From: JAPWJZ01 sp041287865
GTDB taxonomy: Bacteria; Pseudomonadota; Alphaproteobacteria; Micavibrionales; UBA2020
Reading direction: 5' to 3'
Length of the DNA stretch: 64,000 nucleotides
Assembly (NCBI GenBank): GCA_041287865.1
Contig: JBGGMV010000087.1
Coordinates: forward strand, 10,896-74,895
Shown: positions 32,627 through 42,293 of the stretch, piece by piece
How positions within the stretch are numbered: position 1 is the stretch's first letter
How the letters are laid out: the number at the start of each line of letters is the position of its first letter
Translations under genes and position numbers: made by a program
Notes under the pieces: model-generated
Database searches by the model: none
The model's input: the letters and a program-made list of their open reading frames with translations, nothing else
What the model was told of the DNA's origin: nothing

Positions 32627-34036
32627 GTGGATATGAAGAACAACATAGTGCCGATGCAGTTGCCGGGAGCGACACTTCCCCAGCAATCACAAGGCCCCAA
32701 CAGCTCACAGGGCGTACCTGCGGGCGGGTTGCTCGCGTTCCTGCAGACACTCGGCACAATCAACACCGACCAGAGCGTCGCGGAAAAAATTGCCGCCATA
32801 CTGGACGATCAGGTCCTCTCGCCTCAGGACAAGCTCAAAGCCGTCAAGGACGTGCTGCCCAACCTCGGCGCGCTGATGTCGCAAAAACATAACGCGCCTG
32901 CGACCGCGGCTGCGCCCTCGCTCACCTCCGACCTCACGGCGCAGCTGGCCGCGGGGCTGCAGGGCGACCAGGTGGTGCTGGATCAATTAACGGAAAAATT
33001 CAACGCGCTGGGCGAACAGCCCACGGACGAACAGGTCACGGCCTTCAAGAACGATGCGACGGATTTCCTGCGCAAACTGGGCTGCGACGATGCGACCATA
33101 CAAAAATATATGGTGTCGCTGGCCTCGCTCCTGGGCGAGAAAATCACGCTGGCGCAGTCGGCCGAACTGGCGATGCCCTTGCCGGGTCAAAAGCCCTCCG
33201 TCGAATTTGCAAATAACGAACTCGGCGCGGTCGAACCTGCCGGCGGCGAAGATACGCCCGCAACACCCCAACAATTCGCGCTGCAACAACTCTCGCAGGC
33301 CGCCAAAGCGCCCGCGCAGCCGCCCATCCCGCAACAGCGCGTCGACCACGCGCCGAAATCGCTGCCCGCGTCTCCCTACGAGATCAAGGACGCGCCGCGG
33401 CAGCCGGAAGCGCCCGCACCGCAATCGCGCGCGCAAGCCGCGAACCCCGCGCTTGTCAATATCATGGCGGACGAGAACGCCAGCTTTAACGCAAACACCA
33501 ACAGCTTCGGCCAGCAGGGCCAGGGCGCCTTCACCGGCACGCTGATGAAGGGCCCCGACGCCGTGCAGGCGCAGAACTTCACCAATTATATGACGCCGTC
33601 CTCCAGCACGAATGCCACCACGCAGATGGTCGCGCTGCAGATCCAGCGCAACGCCGCCGCAAAGACCGAAACCTTCACCATGCAGCTCGACCCCATGAAT
33701 CTGGGCCGGCTGGAAATCAAAATGAAATTCACGCGCGACGGCGCGGTCAAGGCGCACCTGATCGCCGAGAAGCCCGAAACGCTGTCGATGCTGCAAAAAG
33801 ACCAGCCGCAGATCCAGCGCTTGCTGCAACAGGCCGGCCTGGAAGTCGAAGACAACGCACTCAGCTTCGATTTGCGCCAACAGTCGCATGACCAGAACAA
33901 CACAAAAGAATCTTATAACGGCGCGGGCAAGAGCCACGGCGCGTCGGCGGCAGCGGGCGTAGAAACCGCAGCGGTAAAAATTGCCGTCGAGGCGATGGGT
34001 TACATCAGCCAGAGCGGCGTCAATATCGTGGTCTAG
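32627..34036 (+). CDS. fliK: Flagellar hook-length control protein FliK
   Basis: 469 aa from GTG (ATG two codons on is equally possible). The N-terminal 330 residues are Ala/Gln/Pro-rich and probably extended, as expected of a molecular ruler. The C-terminal Flg_hook domain carries TFTMQLDPMNLGRLEIKM and the following LIAEKPETLSMLQ and LRQ-ending helices. It controls hook length and the export switch. It shares a sigma54 transcript with flgD, 19 bp downstream. A second, distant FliK-like protein is encoded at 53.2 kb. Confidence 0.88.
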   Translation: MDMKNNIVPMQLPGATLPQQSQGPNSSQGVPAGGLLAFLQTLGTINTDQSVAEKIAAILDDQVLSPQDKLKAVKDVLPNLGALMSQKHNAPATAAAPSLTSDLTAQLAAGLQGDQVVLDQLTEKFNALGEQPTDEQVTAFKNDATDFLRKLGCDDATIQKYMVSLASLLGEKITLAQSAELAMPLPGQKPSVEFANNELGAVEPAGGEDTPATPQQFALQQLSQAAKAPAQPPIPQQRVDHAPKSLPASPYEIKDAPRQPEAPAPQSRAQAANPALVNIMADENASFNANTNSFGQQGQGAFTGTLMKGPDAVQAQNFTNYMTPSSSTNATTQMVALQIQRNAAAKTETFTMQLDPMNLGRLEIKMKFTRDGAVKAHLIAEKPETLSMLQKDQPQIQRLLQQAGLEVEDNALSFDLRQQSHDQNNTKESYNGAGKSHGASAAAGVETAAVKIAVEAMGYISQSGVNIVV

Positions 34037-34055
34037 GGGTTAAAGGAGATAAAAC

Positions 34056-34724
34056 ATGGCAGTCTCGGGCGTCAATAACACTGCGACACAAACACAATCA
34101 CAGACCAGCACCACCGCGCTGAACCAGGATTTCGACCAGTTCCTGCGCCTGCTGACCACGCAGTTGCAGAACCAGGACCCGCTGTCGCCGATGGATTCAT
34201 CAGAATTCACCAACCAGCTTGTGCAGTTCTCGAACGTCGAGCAATCGATCCGCACCAACAGCTTCCTTGAAAAACTTCTGACCATGCAGACGCTGAACCT
34301 GACTGCGCTCGGCGTCAGCTTCATCGGCAAGGATGTCGAAGTGGCCGGCAAATTCTTCCAGGCCGACGGCGTCAAGCCGGTGTCGATGTCTTACGACATG
34401 CCTGTCGGCGCCGACGAAGGCACGCTCAGCATTATCGACAAGGATGGCAACGTCGTCTTTACGCAGAACGCGGATATCACCGCCGGCCGCCACAACTTCA
34501 CCTGGGACGGCAAGGACAGCAGCGGAAACCTCGTGCCCGCCGGAAAATACGAAATTCGCGTCGGCGCGCAAACATCGACAGATGCCGCGCTGAACGTCAC
34601 GACATTCGTGCCTGGACATGTGAACGGACTTGAAAGCGCTGAAGACGGTTCGCTGATGCTGAACGTCGACGGCAATCTGGTCAACATGACTGACGTGCGC
34701 AAAATTTCCGAGCCGACCACTTGA
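34056..34724 (+). CDS. flgD: Flagellar hook assembly protein FlgD
   Basis: 222 aa. An N-terminal FlgD segment (QFLRLLTTQLQNQDPLSPMD, conserved NQDPLSPMDSSEF) is followed by a tudor-like part and an Ig-like FlgD domain (FTWDGKDSSGNLVPAGKYEIRV, given here in part). It caps the growing hook. It follows fliK by 19 bp, and its stop lies just before the flgE promoter. Confidence 0.95.
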   Translation: MAVSGVNNTATQTQSQTSTTALNQDFDQFLRLLTTQLQNQDPLSPMDSSEFTNQLVQFSNVEQSIRTNSFLEKLLTMQTLNLTALGVSFIGKDVEVAGKFFQADGVKPVSMSYDMPVGADEGTLSIIDKDGNVVFTQNADITAGRHNFTWDGKDSSGNLVPAGKYEIRVGAQTSTDAALNVTTFVPGHVNGLESAEDGSLMLNVDGNLVNMTDVRKISEPTT

Positions 34725-34727
34725 AAC

Positions 34728-34743
34728 TGGCACGGGCGTTGCA
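34728..34743 (+). promoter_or_regulatory. Sigma54 promoter of flgE
   Basis: TGGCACGGGCGTTGCA is an exact consensus (TGGCACG-N4-TTGCA). It begins 4 bp after the flgD stop and 69 bp before the flgE ATG. Confidence 0.92.
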
Positions 34744-34811
34744 AGAGCACATTCAGGTTTAAAACTTCCGCCGGAAAATTCCCGGCAGCAAATTAAAAAA
34801 GGAGACTAACA

Positions 34812-36452
34812 ATGAGCGTATTCGGTTCCCTCTTCACGGCAGCCTCGGGCCTTCAGGCGCAGAGCCAGTCCATGGGCATGATCTCCAACAACATCGCCAA
34901 CGTCTCGACCGTCGGCTACAAGCGCACCGACGCGGCATTCTCCAGCCTCGTCACCAACGAAACGCGCTCGGTTCTCTACAGCCCGGGTTCGGTTCGCGTC
35001 ACGCAAAACGCGCGCATCGACCAGCAGGGCATTCTGCAACAGAGCTCCTCGGCGACCGACATCGGCATGTCCGGCGACGGCTTCTTCGTCGTGAAGCGCG
35101 ACCCCACAGATCCCGACGCTGAAACGCTTTACACCCGCGCGGGCTCTTTCTCGGAAGACGCGGAAGGCATCCTGCGCAACACCGCCGGCTTCTACCTCTT
35201 CGGCTGGCCGCTCGACCAGAACGGCGCGCTGCCCGCGAACTCGGCAAACATTTCCTCGCTTGTCCCGATCGATTTCGGCACGATCGGCAACGCGGTGAAT
35301 CCCACGACCGAAGCGTCGATGTCGCTAAACCTTTCGGCATCGCAGGCCATTTCGACCTATCCGGTCAGCCCCGGCTTCACGCCCGATTTCACCCGCGACA
35401 TCACTGTCTATGACAGCCTGGGCACCGAACAGGCCCTGACGCTGAACTTCAAGCACGTTGAAAGCCCGGGCGCGATTGCGGTCGGCACAGCGGATCTTTC
35501 CGGCGTCACCGGCCCGCTCAACGGTCAGCTGGGCTTCACCAACACCGACACCTTCGACATCACCGTCGGCGCAACCGGCCCCACGACCATCACGCTCGAC
35601 GGCGATATGGGCAAGCTGCTCAGCGACATCAACGCCATCGTCGACGTGAACGGCAACCAGGTCGCCTTCGCAAGCCTGGACGCCAACGGCTTCCTCACCA
35701 TCAAGGGCCGCAACATCGCCGACAACGTCGACCTCGTCGACGGCTCGGGCGGCCCGCTCGCAGGCGGCCTGCAGCTGGCGCCGGCAACCTACACCCCCAA
35801 CGCCACCCCGCCGAACCTGCTCGCGGCGCCTTCCGACCCCAACAACACCGAAGGCTGGTGGCATGTTGAATTCGTCACGGCCAGCGGCACGGTTGTGTCC
35901 TCCGGCGAGATCAACTTCGACAGCAACGGCCAGCTGAACGCGACGCCCGACGGCAACGGTCAGGTGCTGAACAGCATCACCGGCATCGACTGGCTGAACG
36001 GCTCGGCGACGCAGGACATCGATTTCGACCTTGCCGACCTGACGCAGTTCTCGAGCACCTATAACGTCATCTCTTCCTCGCAGAACGGCTCGTCTCTGGG
36101 CCAACGCACCGGCATCTCGATCGACGACGACGGTTATGTGACGGCGCAGTTCAGCAACGGCCAGAGCCAGCGCGTTTACAAGCTCTCGCTGGCGACCTTC
36201 GCCAACGCGAATGGGCTCGACCCGCTGACCGGCAACGTCTTCCGCGAATCCGACACCTCCGGCGCCTTCAACCTGCGCGAGGCCGGCACGGGCGGCGCGG
36301 GCGACATCCAGGGCGGCGCTCTTGAACAGGCCAACGTCGATCTCGCCGAGGAATTCTCGAAGATGATCATCACGCAGCGCGCCTATTCGGCGAACACCAA
36401 AGTGATTACCACGGCAGACCAGATGACGGCGGAACTGCTGCAGATCAGGTAA
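34812..36452 (+). CDS. flgE: Flagellar hook protein FlgE
   Basis: 546 aa. The N-terminal rod/hook motif (LFTAASGLQAQSQSM, NNIANVSTVGYKR) and the C-terminal partner helix (ANVDLAEEFSKMIITQRAY, NTKVITTADQM) frame a D1/D2 hook region of ordinary length. Strong AAAGGAG ribosome-binding site. Exported subunit of the hook, placed in the sigma54 class by its consensus promoter. Confidence 0.96.
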   Translation: MSVFGSLFTAASGLQAQSQSMGMISNNIANVSTVGYKRTDAAFSSLVTNETRSVLYSPGSVRVTQNARIDQQGILQQSSSATDIGMSGDGFFVVKRDPTDPDAETLYTRAGSFSEDAEGILRNTAGFYLFGWPLDQNGALPANSANISSLVPIDFGTIGNAVNPTTEASMSLNLSASQAISTYPVSPGFTPDFTRDITVYDSLGTEQALTLNFKHVESPGAIAVGTADLSGVTGPLNGQLGFTNTDTFDITVGATGPTTITLDGDMGKLLSDINAIVDVNGNQVAFASLDANGFLTIKGRNIADNVDLVDGSGGPLAGGLQLAPATYTPNATPPNLLAAPSDPNNTEGWWHVEFVTASGTVVSSGEINFDSNGQLNATPDGNGQVLNSITGIDWLNGSATQDIDFDLADLTQFSSTYNVISSSQNGSSLGQRTGISIDDDGYVTAQFSNGQSQRVYKLSLATFANANGLDPLTGNVFRESDTSGAFNLREAGTGGAGDIQGGALEQANVDLAEEFSKMIITQRAYSANTKVITTADQMTAELLQIR

Positions 36453-36507
36453 GTCGTTATTCTAACTAAATAATTGATCCTTGAACCGAGGGTCGATTAC
36501 TCCGGAA

Positions 36508-36534
36508 CCCCGCTGGCAGAAGCCGGCGGGGTTT
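36508..36534 (+). terminator. Terminator after flgE
   Basis: A GC-rich stem, CCCCGCTGGC/GCCGGCGGGG, with loop AGAA (one internal G-T), followed by TTT. It lies between flgE and the first sulfotransferase. Confidence 0.72.
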
Positions 36535-36582
36535 GCCGTTACGGCCTTGATTTAGGGCGCATTCTGAAGGACATTACGGGCC

Positions 36583-38091
36583 ATGGCGAACACGGCCCCA
36601 CATATAAATGATCTTTCAGCCGCGCTGCGAAACGCGCAGGCCCTTGAACAGGCCGGCAAGCGCGATGAAGCGCGCGCGGCGCTGGCGTCCATTCTTGGTT
36701 ATGCCCCCGCCTGCCTGCCCGCGCTTTACAACCTCGGCCTTTTCACGGCGCAGCGGGGCGATTTCAGGGAGGCCGAAAGTTTCTTCGCGCGCGCCCACGC
36801 GGCCGCGCCGCAGGACAGCGGCGTGATGGCCAACCTCGCGATTGCGCGGGCAGAGCTGGCCGACGCGGCAGGCGCCCTCGCCCTTTCGGAAAAAATCCGC
36901 GCCGCAGCGCCGACGGCGGAAGTGCTGGTGCGCCTTGGCGGCATGTTCCGCCACGCCGGCCTGTTCGAGATGGCGCAGGATACCTTGCGCGCGGCGCTGA
37001 AAACCGACCCGTTTTTCGTGGCGGCATGGTTCGGGCTGCACCGGCTGAAAACCTTTTCGAAGGATGACGCCGATATCGCGGCGATGGAGCGCCTGCACGC
37101 CCGCGCCGCGCAGCTGCCCCCCGACGACCGCATGAAGCTTGAATTCTGCCTTGGCAAAGCTTACCTCGATGCGGGCGACGCCGCGAAGGCTTTCGCGCAT
37201 TTCGCCAGCGGCAACAGCCTGAAACGCGCCACGCTGCAGGGCTTCGATATCGGCCAGTTCGAAAGCTACATCGACAACGCGATCAGGCTGTTCGACAAGG
37301 GCCTTGTGGCGCGGCTGGGCGACAAGGGAGGCGTGACGGGCACGGCGCCGATTTTCATCGTCGGCATGCCGCGCTCCGGCTCGACGCTGGCCGACCAGAT
37401 CTTATCGAGTCATCCCGACGTGACCAGCATCGGCGAAGCCAGGTGCATGGTGCAGAGCCTGCCCTTCTTCCCCAATGCCGAAGTGCCCGGCTTCTTCGCG
37501 CCGAAGCAGGCGAGCATCACGCAGCAGCTGACCGACAGCCTGACGCCGGAAAACGTCACCGCCATCGGCAAGCGCTATCTTGCCCTGTCGCAGGCGCAAG
37601 TTCCGGGCGCGAAGCGCATCGCCGACAAGATGCTATTCAATCATTTGTGGGTCGGCATGATTTTCGCCGCCATGCCCGATGCGAAGATCGTGCATTGCAC
37701 CCGCGATCCCGCCGATATCGCGCTGTCGCTCTGGCAGTTGCTCTTCCCCGCCGGCATGCCATGGGTTTACGACCAGCGCGACATTGCGCGTTATTACCTT
37801 GCCTATAAAAAACTTATGGCGCATTGGAATGAGCTCTATCCCGGCCGGATTTTCGAGGCAAATTACGAAACAATGATTGCCAATCAGGAGACGGAAACGC
37901 GCCGACTGCTCGATTTCTGCGGCCTGTCCTTCGATGAGAGCTGCCTGCAATTCCACCAAAACGCGCGGCAGGTAAAGACCGCCAGCGCCACGCAGGTGCG
38001 CATGCCGATTTACAAGACGTCCGTGCGCAAATGGGAAAAATACCGCGACCATCTGGGGCCCCTGCTGGAAACGCTGGAGGCCGGCGCATGA
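36583..38091 (+). CDS. TPR-sulfotransferase 1
   Basis: 502 aa. Tetratricopeptide repeats fill about residues 10-240 (ARAALASILGYAPACLPALYNLG-type). A PAPS-sulfotransferase domain follows: 5'-phosphosulfate loop FIVGMPRSGSTLADQIL (about 257) and 3'-phosphate motif IVHCTRDPADIALSLW (about 370). It is expected to move sulfate from PAPS to a hydroxyl of a glycan or protein. First of three paralogues, overlapping the next by ATGA. Substrate unknown; the flagellin gene downstream suggests a flagellar or surface glycan (inference). Confidence 0.88.
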   Translation: MANTAPHINDLSAALRNAQALEQAGKRDEARAALASILGYAPACLPALYNLGLFTAQRGDFREAESFFARAHAAAPQDSGVMANLAIARAELADAAGALALSEKIRAAAPTAEVLVRLGGMFRHAGLFEMAQDTLRAALKTDPFFVAAWFGLHRLKTFSKDDADIAAMERLHARAAQLPPDDRMKLEFCLGKAYLDAGDAAKAFAHFASGNSLKRATLQGFDIGQFESYIDNAIRLFDKGLVARLGDKGGVTGTAPIFIVGMPRSGSTLADQILSSHPDVTSIGEARCMVQSLPFFPNAEVPGFFAPKQASITQQLTDSLTPENVTAIGKRYLALSQAQVPGAKRIADKMLFNHLWVGMIFAAMPDAKIVHCTRDPADIALSLWQLLFPAGMPWVYDQRDIARYYLAYKKLMAHWNELYPGRIFEANYETMIANQETETRRLLDFCGLSFDESCLQFHQNARQVKTASATQVRMPIYKTSVRKWEKYRDHLGPLLETLEAGA

Positions 38092-39575
38092 ACACCACGG
38101 CGGCATTGCAGCAGGCGCAACGCTTCCGCGCCGAGGGCCGCGCCGGCGAAGCGGCGCAGATATATATCGGCATTCTCAAGGCCGATTCCTCCAACGTCGA
38201 AGCGCTGTTTCACCTTGGCGTCATGCACCACCAGCGGGGTGATCTGAGGGAGGGCGGCAAACTGCTGTCCCTTGCTGCAAAGAAGTCGCCGCGTGACGTG
38301 CGCGTGCTCTTCGCGCTTGCGTCGCTGCGGCTGGAAGAGGGGCAGCCGATATCTGCGCTGGATCTGGCCGGCCGCGCCGTAACCGCCGAACGCTCCGCGC
38401 GCGTACTGACCCGCGCGGCAGGCATCCACGCCGAAGCGGGGCAGATGGAAGAGGCGCGCAGTCTCTACCAAGAAGCCTTAAAACTGGAGCCCGCCTCCCC
38501 CGAAGCATGGCAGGGGCTTGCAGGCGTAAAAAAATTCACTATAGATGATCCTGATTTTGCAGCACTGTCGACACTCGCGGCTTCGGTTTCACATCTTCCC
38601 ACACCTCAACGCATCAAGATGGAATTCGCGCTCGGCAAGGCGCATCTGGATGCGGGGGAAGCAGATAAAGCTTTCGCCCATTACGCGATGGCCAACAACC
38701 TGCAACGCGCGGAATTTCCGCACTACGACATCTGCAAGTTCGAGCAATATATTGACAGTGCCATTGCCCTGTTCGACGCCACGCTTGTTGACAGGCTGCG
38801 CGGCAAGGGAACGGTCAAAAACACACGCCCTGTCTTTATCGTCGGCATGCCACGCTCGGGCTCGACGCTGGCCGACCAGATATTGGCGAGTCATCCTGAC
38901 GCCGCCAGTATCGGGGAGTCGCGCGCCTTGCAACGCTGCATTCCCGCGTTCGAGAACAAGGAAGTGCCCCGCTATTGCCCGCCGCATGTGCCCAGCATCA
39001 CCGGGCAATTGACCTCCGGCCTGACACCAGAAAGATTGGATGGCATCGCACAGCGCTATCTGCCAGCGACCGAGCCGATGGTGCGTGGCGCCAAGCGCCT
39101 CGTCGACAAGATGCTGTTCAACTACACCTGGGTGGGCGTCATCCTGCTTGCCCTTCCCGAAGCGAAGATCGTCCATTGCACGCGCGACCCCATGGATACG
39201 GGGCTGTCCATCTGGCAGACCTTCTTCCAGCAGCCTCTGCCCTGGGCCTATGACCAGCGCGAAACGGGGCGTTATTACCGCGCCTACAGGAAACTGATGG
39301 CGCATTGGGAAAAACTGTTCCCGGGCGCGATGCTGGAGCTGAAGTACGAGGACATGGTGGCGGCGCAGGAAGAACAGACGCGCCGCCTGCTCGCTTTCTG
39401 CGGCCTGCCCTTCGATGAACGCTGCCTGAAATTCCACGAAAATGCGCGGCAGGTAAAAACCGCCAGCGTCGCGCAGGTGCGCCAGCCTATATATAAGGAC
39501 TCGTCCGGCAAGTGGAAGAAATACAGCCAGCACCTGACCGCGCTTGCGGAAGGCCTGAACGGAGAAAGCAGATGA
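38088..39575 (+). CDS. TPR-sulfotransferase 2
   Basis: 495 aa. Start chosen at the ATG that overlaps the previous stop (ATGA); the frame could be read from 38031 inside the first gene, but that part matches no paralogue. TPR repeats at about 10-240, PAPS loop FIVGMPRSGSTLADQIL near 250, and 3' motif IVHCTRDPMDTGLSIW near 363. Family-wide shared end blocks (PIYKDSSGKWKKY) show common ancestry with the flanking two. Clear paralogue that retains all PAPS-binding residues. Confidence 0.88.
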   Translation: MNTTAALQQAQRFRAEGRAGEAAQIYIGILKADSSNVEALFHLGVMHHQRGDLREGGKLLSLAAKKSPRDVRVLFALASLRLEEGQPISALDLAGRAVTAERSARVLTRAAGIHAEAGQMEEARSLYQEALKLEPASPEAWQGLAGVKKFTIDDPDFAALSTLAASVSHLPTPQRIKMEFALGKAHLDAGEADKAFAHYAMANNLQRAEFPHYDICKFEQYIDSAIALFDATLVDRLRGKGTVKNTRPVFIVGMPRSGSTLADQILASHPDAASIGESRALQRCIPAFENKEVPRYCPPHVPSITGQLTSGLTPERLDGIAQRYLPATEPMVRGAKRLVDKMLFNYTWVGVILLALPEAKIVHCTRDPMDTGLSIWQTFFQQPLPWAYDQRETGRYYRAYRKLMAHWEKLFPGAMLELKYEDMVAAQEEQTRRLLAFCGLPFDERCLKFHENARQVKTASVAQVRQPIYKDSSGKWKKYSQHLTALAEGLNGESR

Positions 39576-41065
39576 CGGCAAAACCGAACAAGATCCAGAT
39601 CTCCAACGCCCTGCGCGAGGCCGACCTGCTGTTGCAGAAAGGCGATCACGCGAAGGCCTACGGTATTTTCGAAAAGGTGCTGGCAAGCGACCCCGCGAAT
39701 GTCTCGGCCGCCTATAACCTTGGCATACTCCACCATCAGAAAGGCAAGCTCGACGAAGCCGAGCGCTATTTCAACAAGGCCCTGACCGCCGCGCCGCGTG
39801 ACGCCGATACCATTATCTCGCTGGCCCTTGTCGTCATCGACAAGGGCGATATCGGGCAGGCGCTCAAGCTTTCGGCGCGCGCCTGCGAGATTGAGCCTTC
39901 CGCCCGCATCCTGTCGAAGGCAGGCGGGATCGAGCGCGAGGCCGGCAACCTTGACGCCGCGCGCGCCCTGTATGAAAAGGCGATGCGGCAGGACCCGCTT
40001 TACACGCAGGCCTATGCCGGTTACGGCGCGGTGCAGAAATTCCAGCCGGACAGCGAGCCCTTCCGCCTGCTGATGGGCGCCGCCGCGAAAGCCGGGAGCC
40101 TGCCGCCGCCCGAGCAGATGAAACTCGGCTTCATCCTCGGCAAGGCCTATCTTGACGCAGGCGATGCGGAAAAAGCCTTCGCACATTACGCCGAGGCGAA
40201 CCGCCTGAAACGCGCCACCTATAAGGTTTTCAGCATCGAAAAGTTCGAAGCCTATGCCGACAGCATCATCCGGCTGTTCACGCCGGCGCTGGTGGAAAAA
40301 CTGAAAGGCGCAGGCAACCCCTCGGCCCGCCCCGTTTTCATCGTCGGCATGCCGCGCTCGGGCTCGACGCTGACCGACCAGATCGTCTCAAGCCACCCGC
40401 AGGCCGCCAGCATGGGCGAAATGAACTTCCTGCAGCACAGCATCCCCGTCTTCCCCAATGCCGATGTGCCGGATTACTTTTCCGCGAACATCCCCAACGT
40501 AAACGCGGAGCTTGTCACGCTCCTGTCGCCCGCAATGCTGCAGGACATCGCGAAAAAATATCTTGCGGCAACGGATAAATTTGCGGGCTCCTCCGCGCGG
40601 CTGGTCGACAAGATGCTGTTCAATTACCTCTGGGTCGGGCTGATCCGCCTTGCCCTGCCGAACGCGAAGATCATCCATTGCACGCGCGATCCGATCGATA
40701 TGGGTCTGTCCATCTGGCAGCTGTCCTTCCAGGGCAGCATCCCCTGGGCCTACGACCAGACCGAGATCGGACGTTATTATAAGGCCTATCGCAAAGTCAT
40801 GGCGCATTGGGAAAAACTTTTCCCGGGCGATATCTTCGAAGCGAATTACGAGACGATGGTCGTCAATCAGGAAGAAGAAACACGCCGCCTGCTGGAATTC
40901 TGCGGTCTGCCTTTCGATGAAGCCTGCCTGAACTTCCACCAGAGCACCCGCAAGGTGAGCACCGCGAGCGCAAGCCAGGTGCGCCAGCCGATCTACAAAG
41001 ATTCGGTCAAAAAGTGGAAGAAATACGAAAAGCACCTGCAACCCTTGATTGACGCCGTCAACTAA
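39572..41065 (+). CDS. TPR-sulfotransferase 3
   Basis: 497 aa, starting at the ATG overlapping the previous stop. TPR repeats with the canonical A-A-Y-x-L-G-x-L pattern (SAAYNLGILHHQKGKLDEA). PAPS loop FIVGMPRSGSTLTDQIV (about 256) and IIHCTRDPIDMGLSIW (about 369). It ends PIYKDSVKKWKKYEKHL. It is 196 bp from the flagellin ATG. The three genes are one coupled unit between the hook and filament genes. Regulation is not visible; a transcript read from flgE is possible but a terminator intervenes. Confidence 0.88.
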   Translation: MTAKPNKIQISNALREADLLLQKGDHAKAYGIFEKVLASDPANVSAAYNLGILHHQKGKLDEAERYFNKALTAAPRDADTIISLALVVIDKGDIGQALKLSARACEIEPSARILSKAGGIEREAGNLDAARALYEKAMRQDPLYTQAYAGYGAVQKFQPDSEPFRLLMGAAAKAGSLPPPEQMKLGFILGKAYLDAGDAEKAFAHYAEANRLKRATYKVFSIEKFEAYADSIIRLFTPALVEKLKGAGNPSARPVFIVGMPRSGSTLTDQIVSSHPQAASMGEMNFLQHSIPVFPNADVPDYFSANIPNVNAELVTLLSPAMLQDIAKKYLAATDKFAGSSARLVDKMLFNYLWVGLIRLALPNAKIIHCTRDPIDMGLSIWQLSFQGSIPWAYDQTEIGRYYKAYRKVMAHWEKLFPGDIFEANYETMVVNQEEETRRLLEFCGLPFDEACLNFHQSTRKVSTASASQVRQPIYKDSVKKWKKYEKHLQPLIDAVN

Positions 41066-41260
41066 ACCGGCCCAAACAGCCCTCCGGACCCTGCGGAATC
41101 CCCGCCAAACATTGATTTTATTGTTTAAAATCAGTTAATTAACAATTTACGCCCCCATATACCGTTTCTTAACCATCCCCATGAGAAGATTGGAATATGG
41201 CTGAGGGAGTATCCCTTGGTCTTCGTACATAACCGCATCAACCTAGAAAAGGAACATGCA
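41066..41260 (+). other. Flagellin promoter region
   Basis: 195 bp, AT-rich. Contains TTAACCAT (41169-41176), a CtrA-like half-site, and TTAA pairs at 10-bp spacing (41125, 41135), which do not fit the 11-bp CtrA register. No sigma54 consensus found. A strong AAAAGGA ribosome-binding site precedes the ATG. Confidence 0.4.
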
Positions 41261-42085
41261 ATGGCTGACGTAACCTTGACTGCCGCCCTCCGGACGAACC
41301 TCCTGTCCCTCCAGGGCACTCAAAAACTCCTCGATTCAACCCAGCTTCGTCTTGCAACCGGCCTGAAAGTGAACAGCGCGTTGGATAACCCCAATTCGTT
41401 CTTCGCCGCTCAATCCGTCAACAACCGCGCTTCTGACCTTGGCCGTCTGCTTGACGGCATTGGCCAGGGCATTCAGGTGCTGAAAGCGGCAGACGAAGGT
41501 ATCAAGTCGCTCACGAGCTTCCTCGAGCAGGCGCAAGCTATCGCTCAAGAAGCACTGGACCAAGCCAACGCTGCTGGCGGCGCTCCTGCCGACCAGACCT
41601 CGCTGGAAGCCCAGTACACCGAAATCCGCAACCAGATCGATACGCTGGTGAACGACGCCGGTTATCGCGGTACGAACCTGCTGGATTCGGGCACGCTCGC
41701 TGTGACCTTCAACGAAGACGCCTCGGCTACGCTGACGGTGACTGGCGTTGACTTCACGTCGGGTGGCGACCTCGCTCTGGCGCAGACCACCTTCAACGAT
41801 GCTACCGAAGCCCAGACGTCCCTTGACGAAATCTCGGCTGCTCTGGATACCGTCCGCGCGCAAGCACGTACCTTCGGTAACAACCTGAACATCATCCAAA
41901 GCCGTCAGGACTTCACGCAGAACCTGATCAACGTCCTTAAAGAAGGCGCTGACAAGCTGACCGTGGCTGACAAAAACGAGGAAGGCGCGAAACTGCTGTC
42001 TCTGCAAACGACACAGCAGCTTGGCATCACCTCGCTGTCCCTTGCTTCGCAAGCGGAACAGTCGATCCTCCGCCTCTTCGGCTAA
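41261..42085 (+). CDS. Flagellin
   Basis: 274 aa (about 28 kDa) from MADVTLTAALRTNLLSLQ; the frame to 41216 is promoter sequence. It has D0/D1 N-terminal helices (LLSLQGTQKLLDSTQLRLATG), a short central domain, and the C-terminal helix pair ending IQSRQDFTQNLINVLKEGAD and SILRLFG. The small central domain fits alphaproteobacterial flagellins. FlbT and FlaF, the usual regulators of flagellin translation and secretion, are encoded just downstream. A strong terminator follows. Confidence 0.96.
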   Translation: MADVTLTAALRTNLLSLQGTQKLLDSTQLRLATGLKVNSALDNPNSFFAAQSVNNRASDLGRLLDGIGQGIQVLKAADEGIKSLTSFLEQAQAIAQEALDQANAAGGAPADQTSLEAQYTEIRNQIDTLVNDAGYRGTNLLDSGTLAVTFNEDASATLTVTGVDFTSGGDLALAQTTFNDATEAQTSLDEISAALDTVRAQARTFGNNLNIIQSRQDFTQNLINVLKEGADKLTVADKNEEGAKLLSLQTTQQLGITSLSLASQAEQSILRLFG

Positions 42086-42109
42086 GGATAAGGCAAATAC
42101 GAAAAAGGG

Positions 42110-42138
42110 CCGGCAGCGAAAGCTGCCGGTTCTTTTTT
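42110..42138 (+). terminator. Strong flagellin terminator
   Basis: An 8-bp perfect stem CCGGCAGC/GCTGCCGG with a GAAA tetraloop, followed by TTCTTTTTT. Located 25 bp after the flagellin stop. Confidence 0.95.
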
Positions 42139-42155
42139 ATGGGCGGCCACTGGCC

Positions 42156-42182
42156 GCGGAGAAATCCGCCGGTTCTTTTTTT
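42156..42182 (+). terminator. Second tandem flagellin terminator
   Basis: Weaker hairpin GCGGA/TCCGC with a GAAA loop, followed by CCGGTTC and a T-run (9 T). The tail repeats that of the first terminator, suggesting a partial duplication. Confidence 0.6.
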
Positions 42183-42293
42183 GTACTCATTCCATGCCGG
42201 TTTTTAGCTGTTTTTTAACGCTTTTTGCCGATAATGGAGATATACTAGCAGGCGGAAGAATTCCGTCGTCATCAAGACCAAGGAGAGAATCTC

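Noticed and set aside
41125..41142. CtrA box at the flagellin promoter
   Set aside because: TTAA pairs are 10 and 4 bp apart, so N7 spacing fails; only a TTAACCAT half-site remains.
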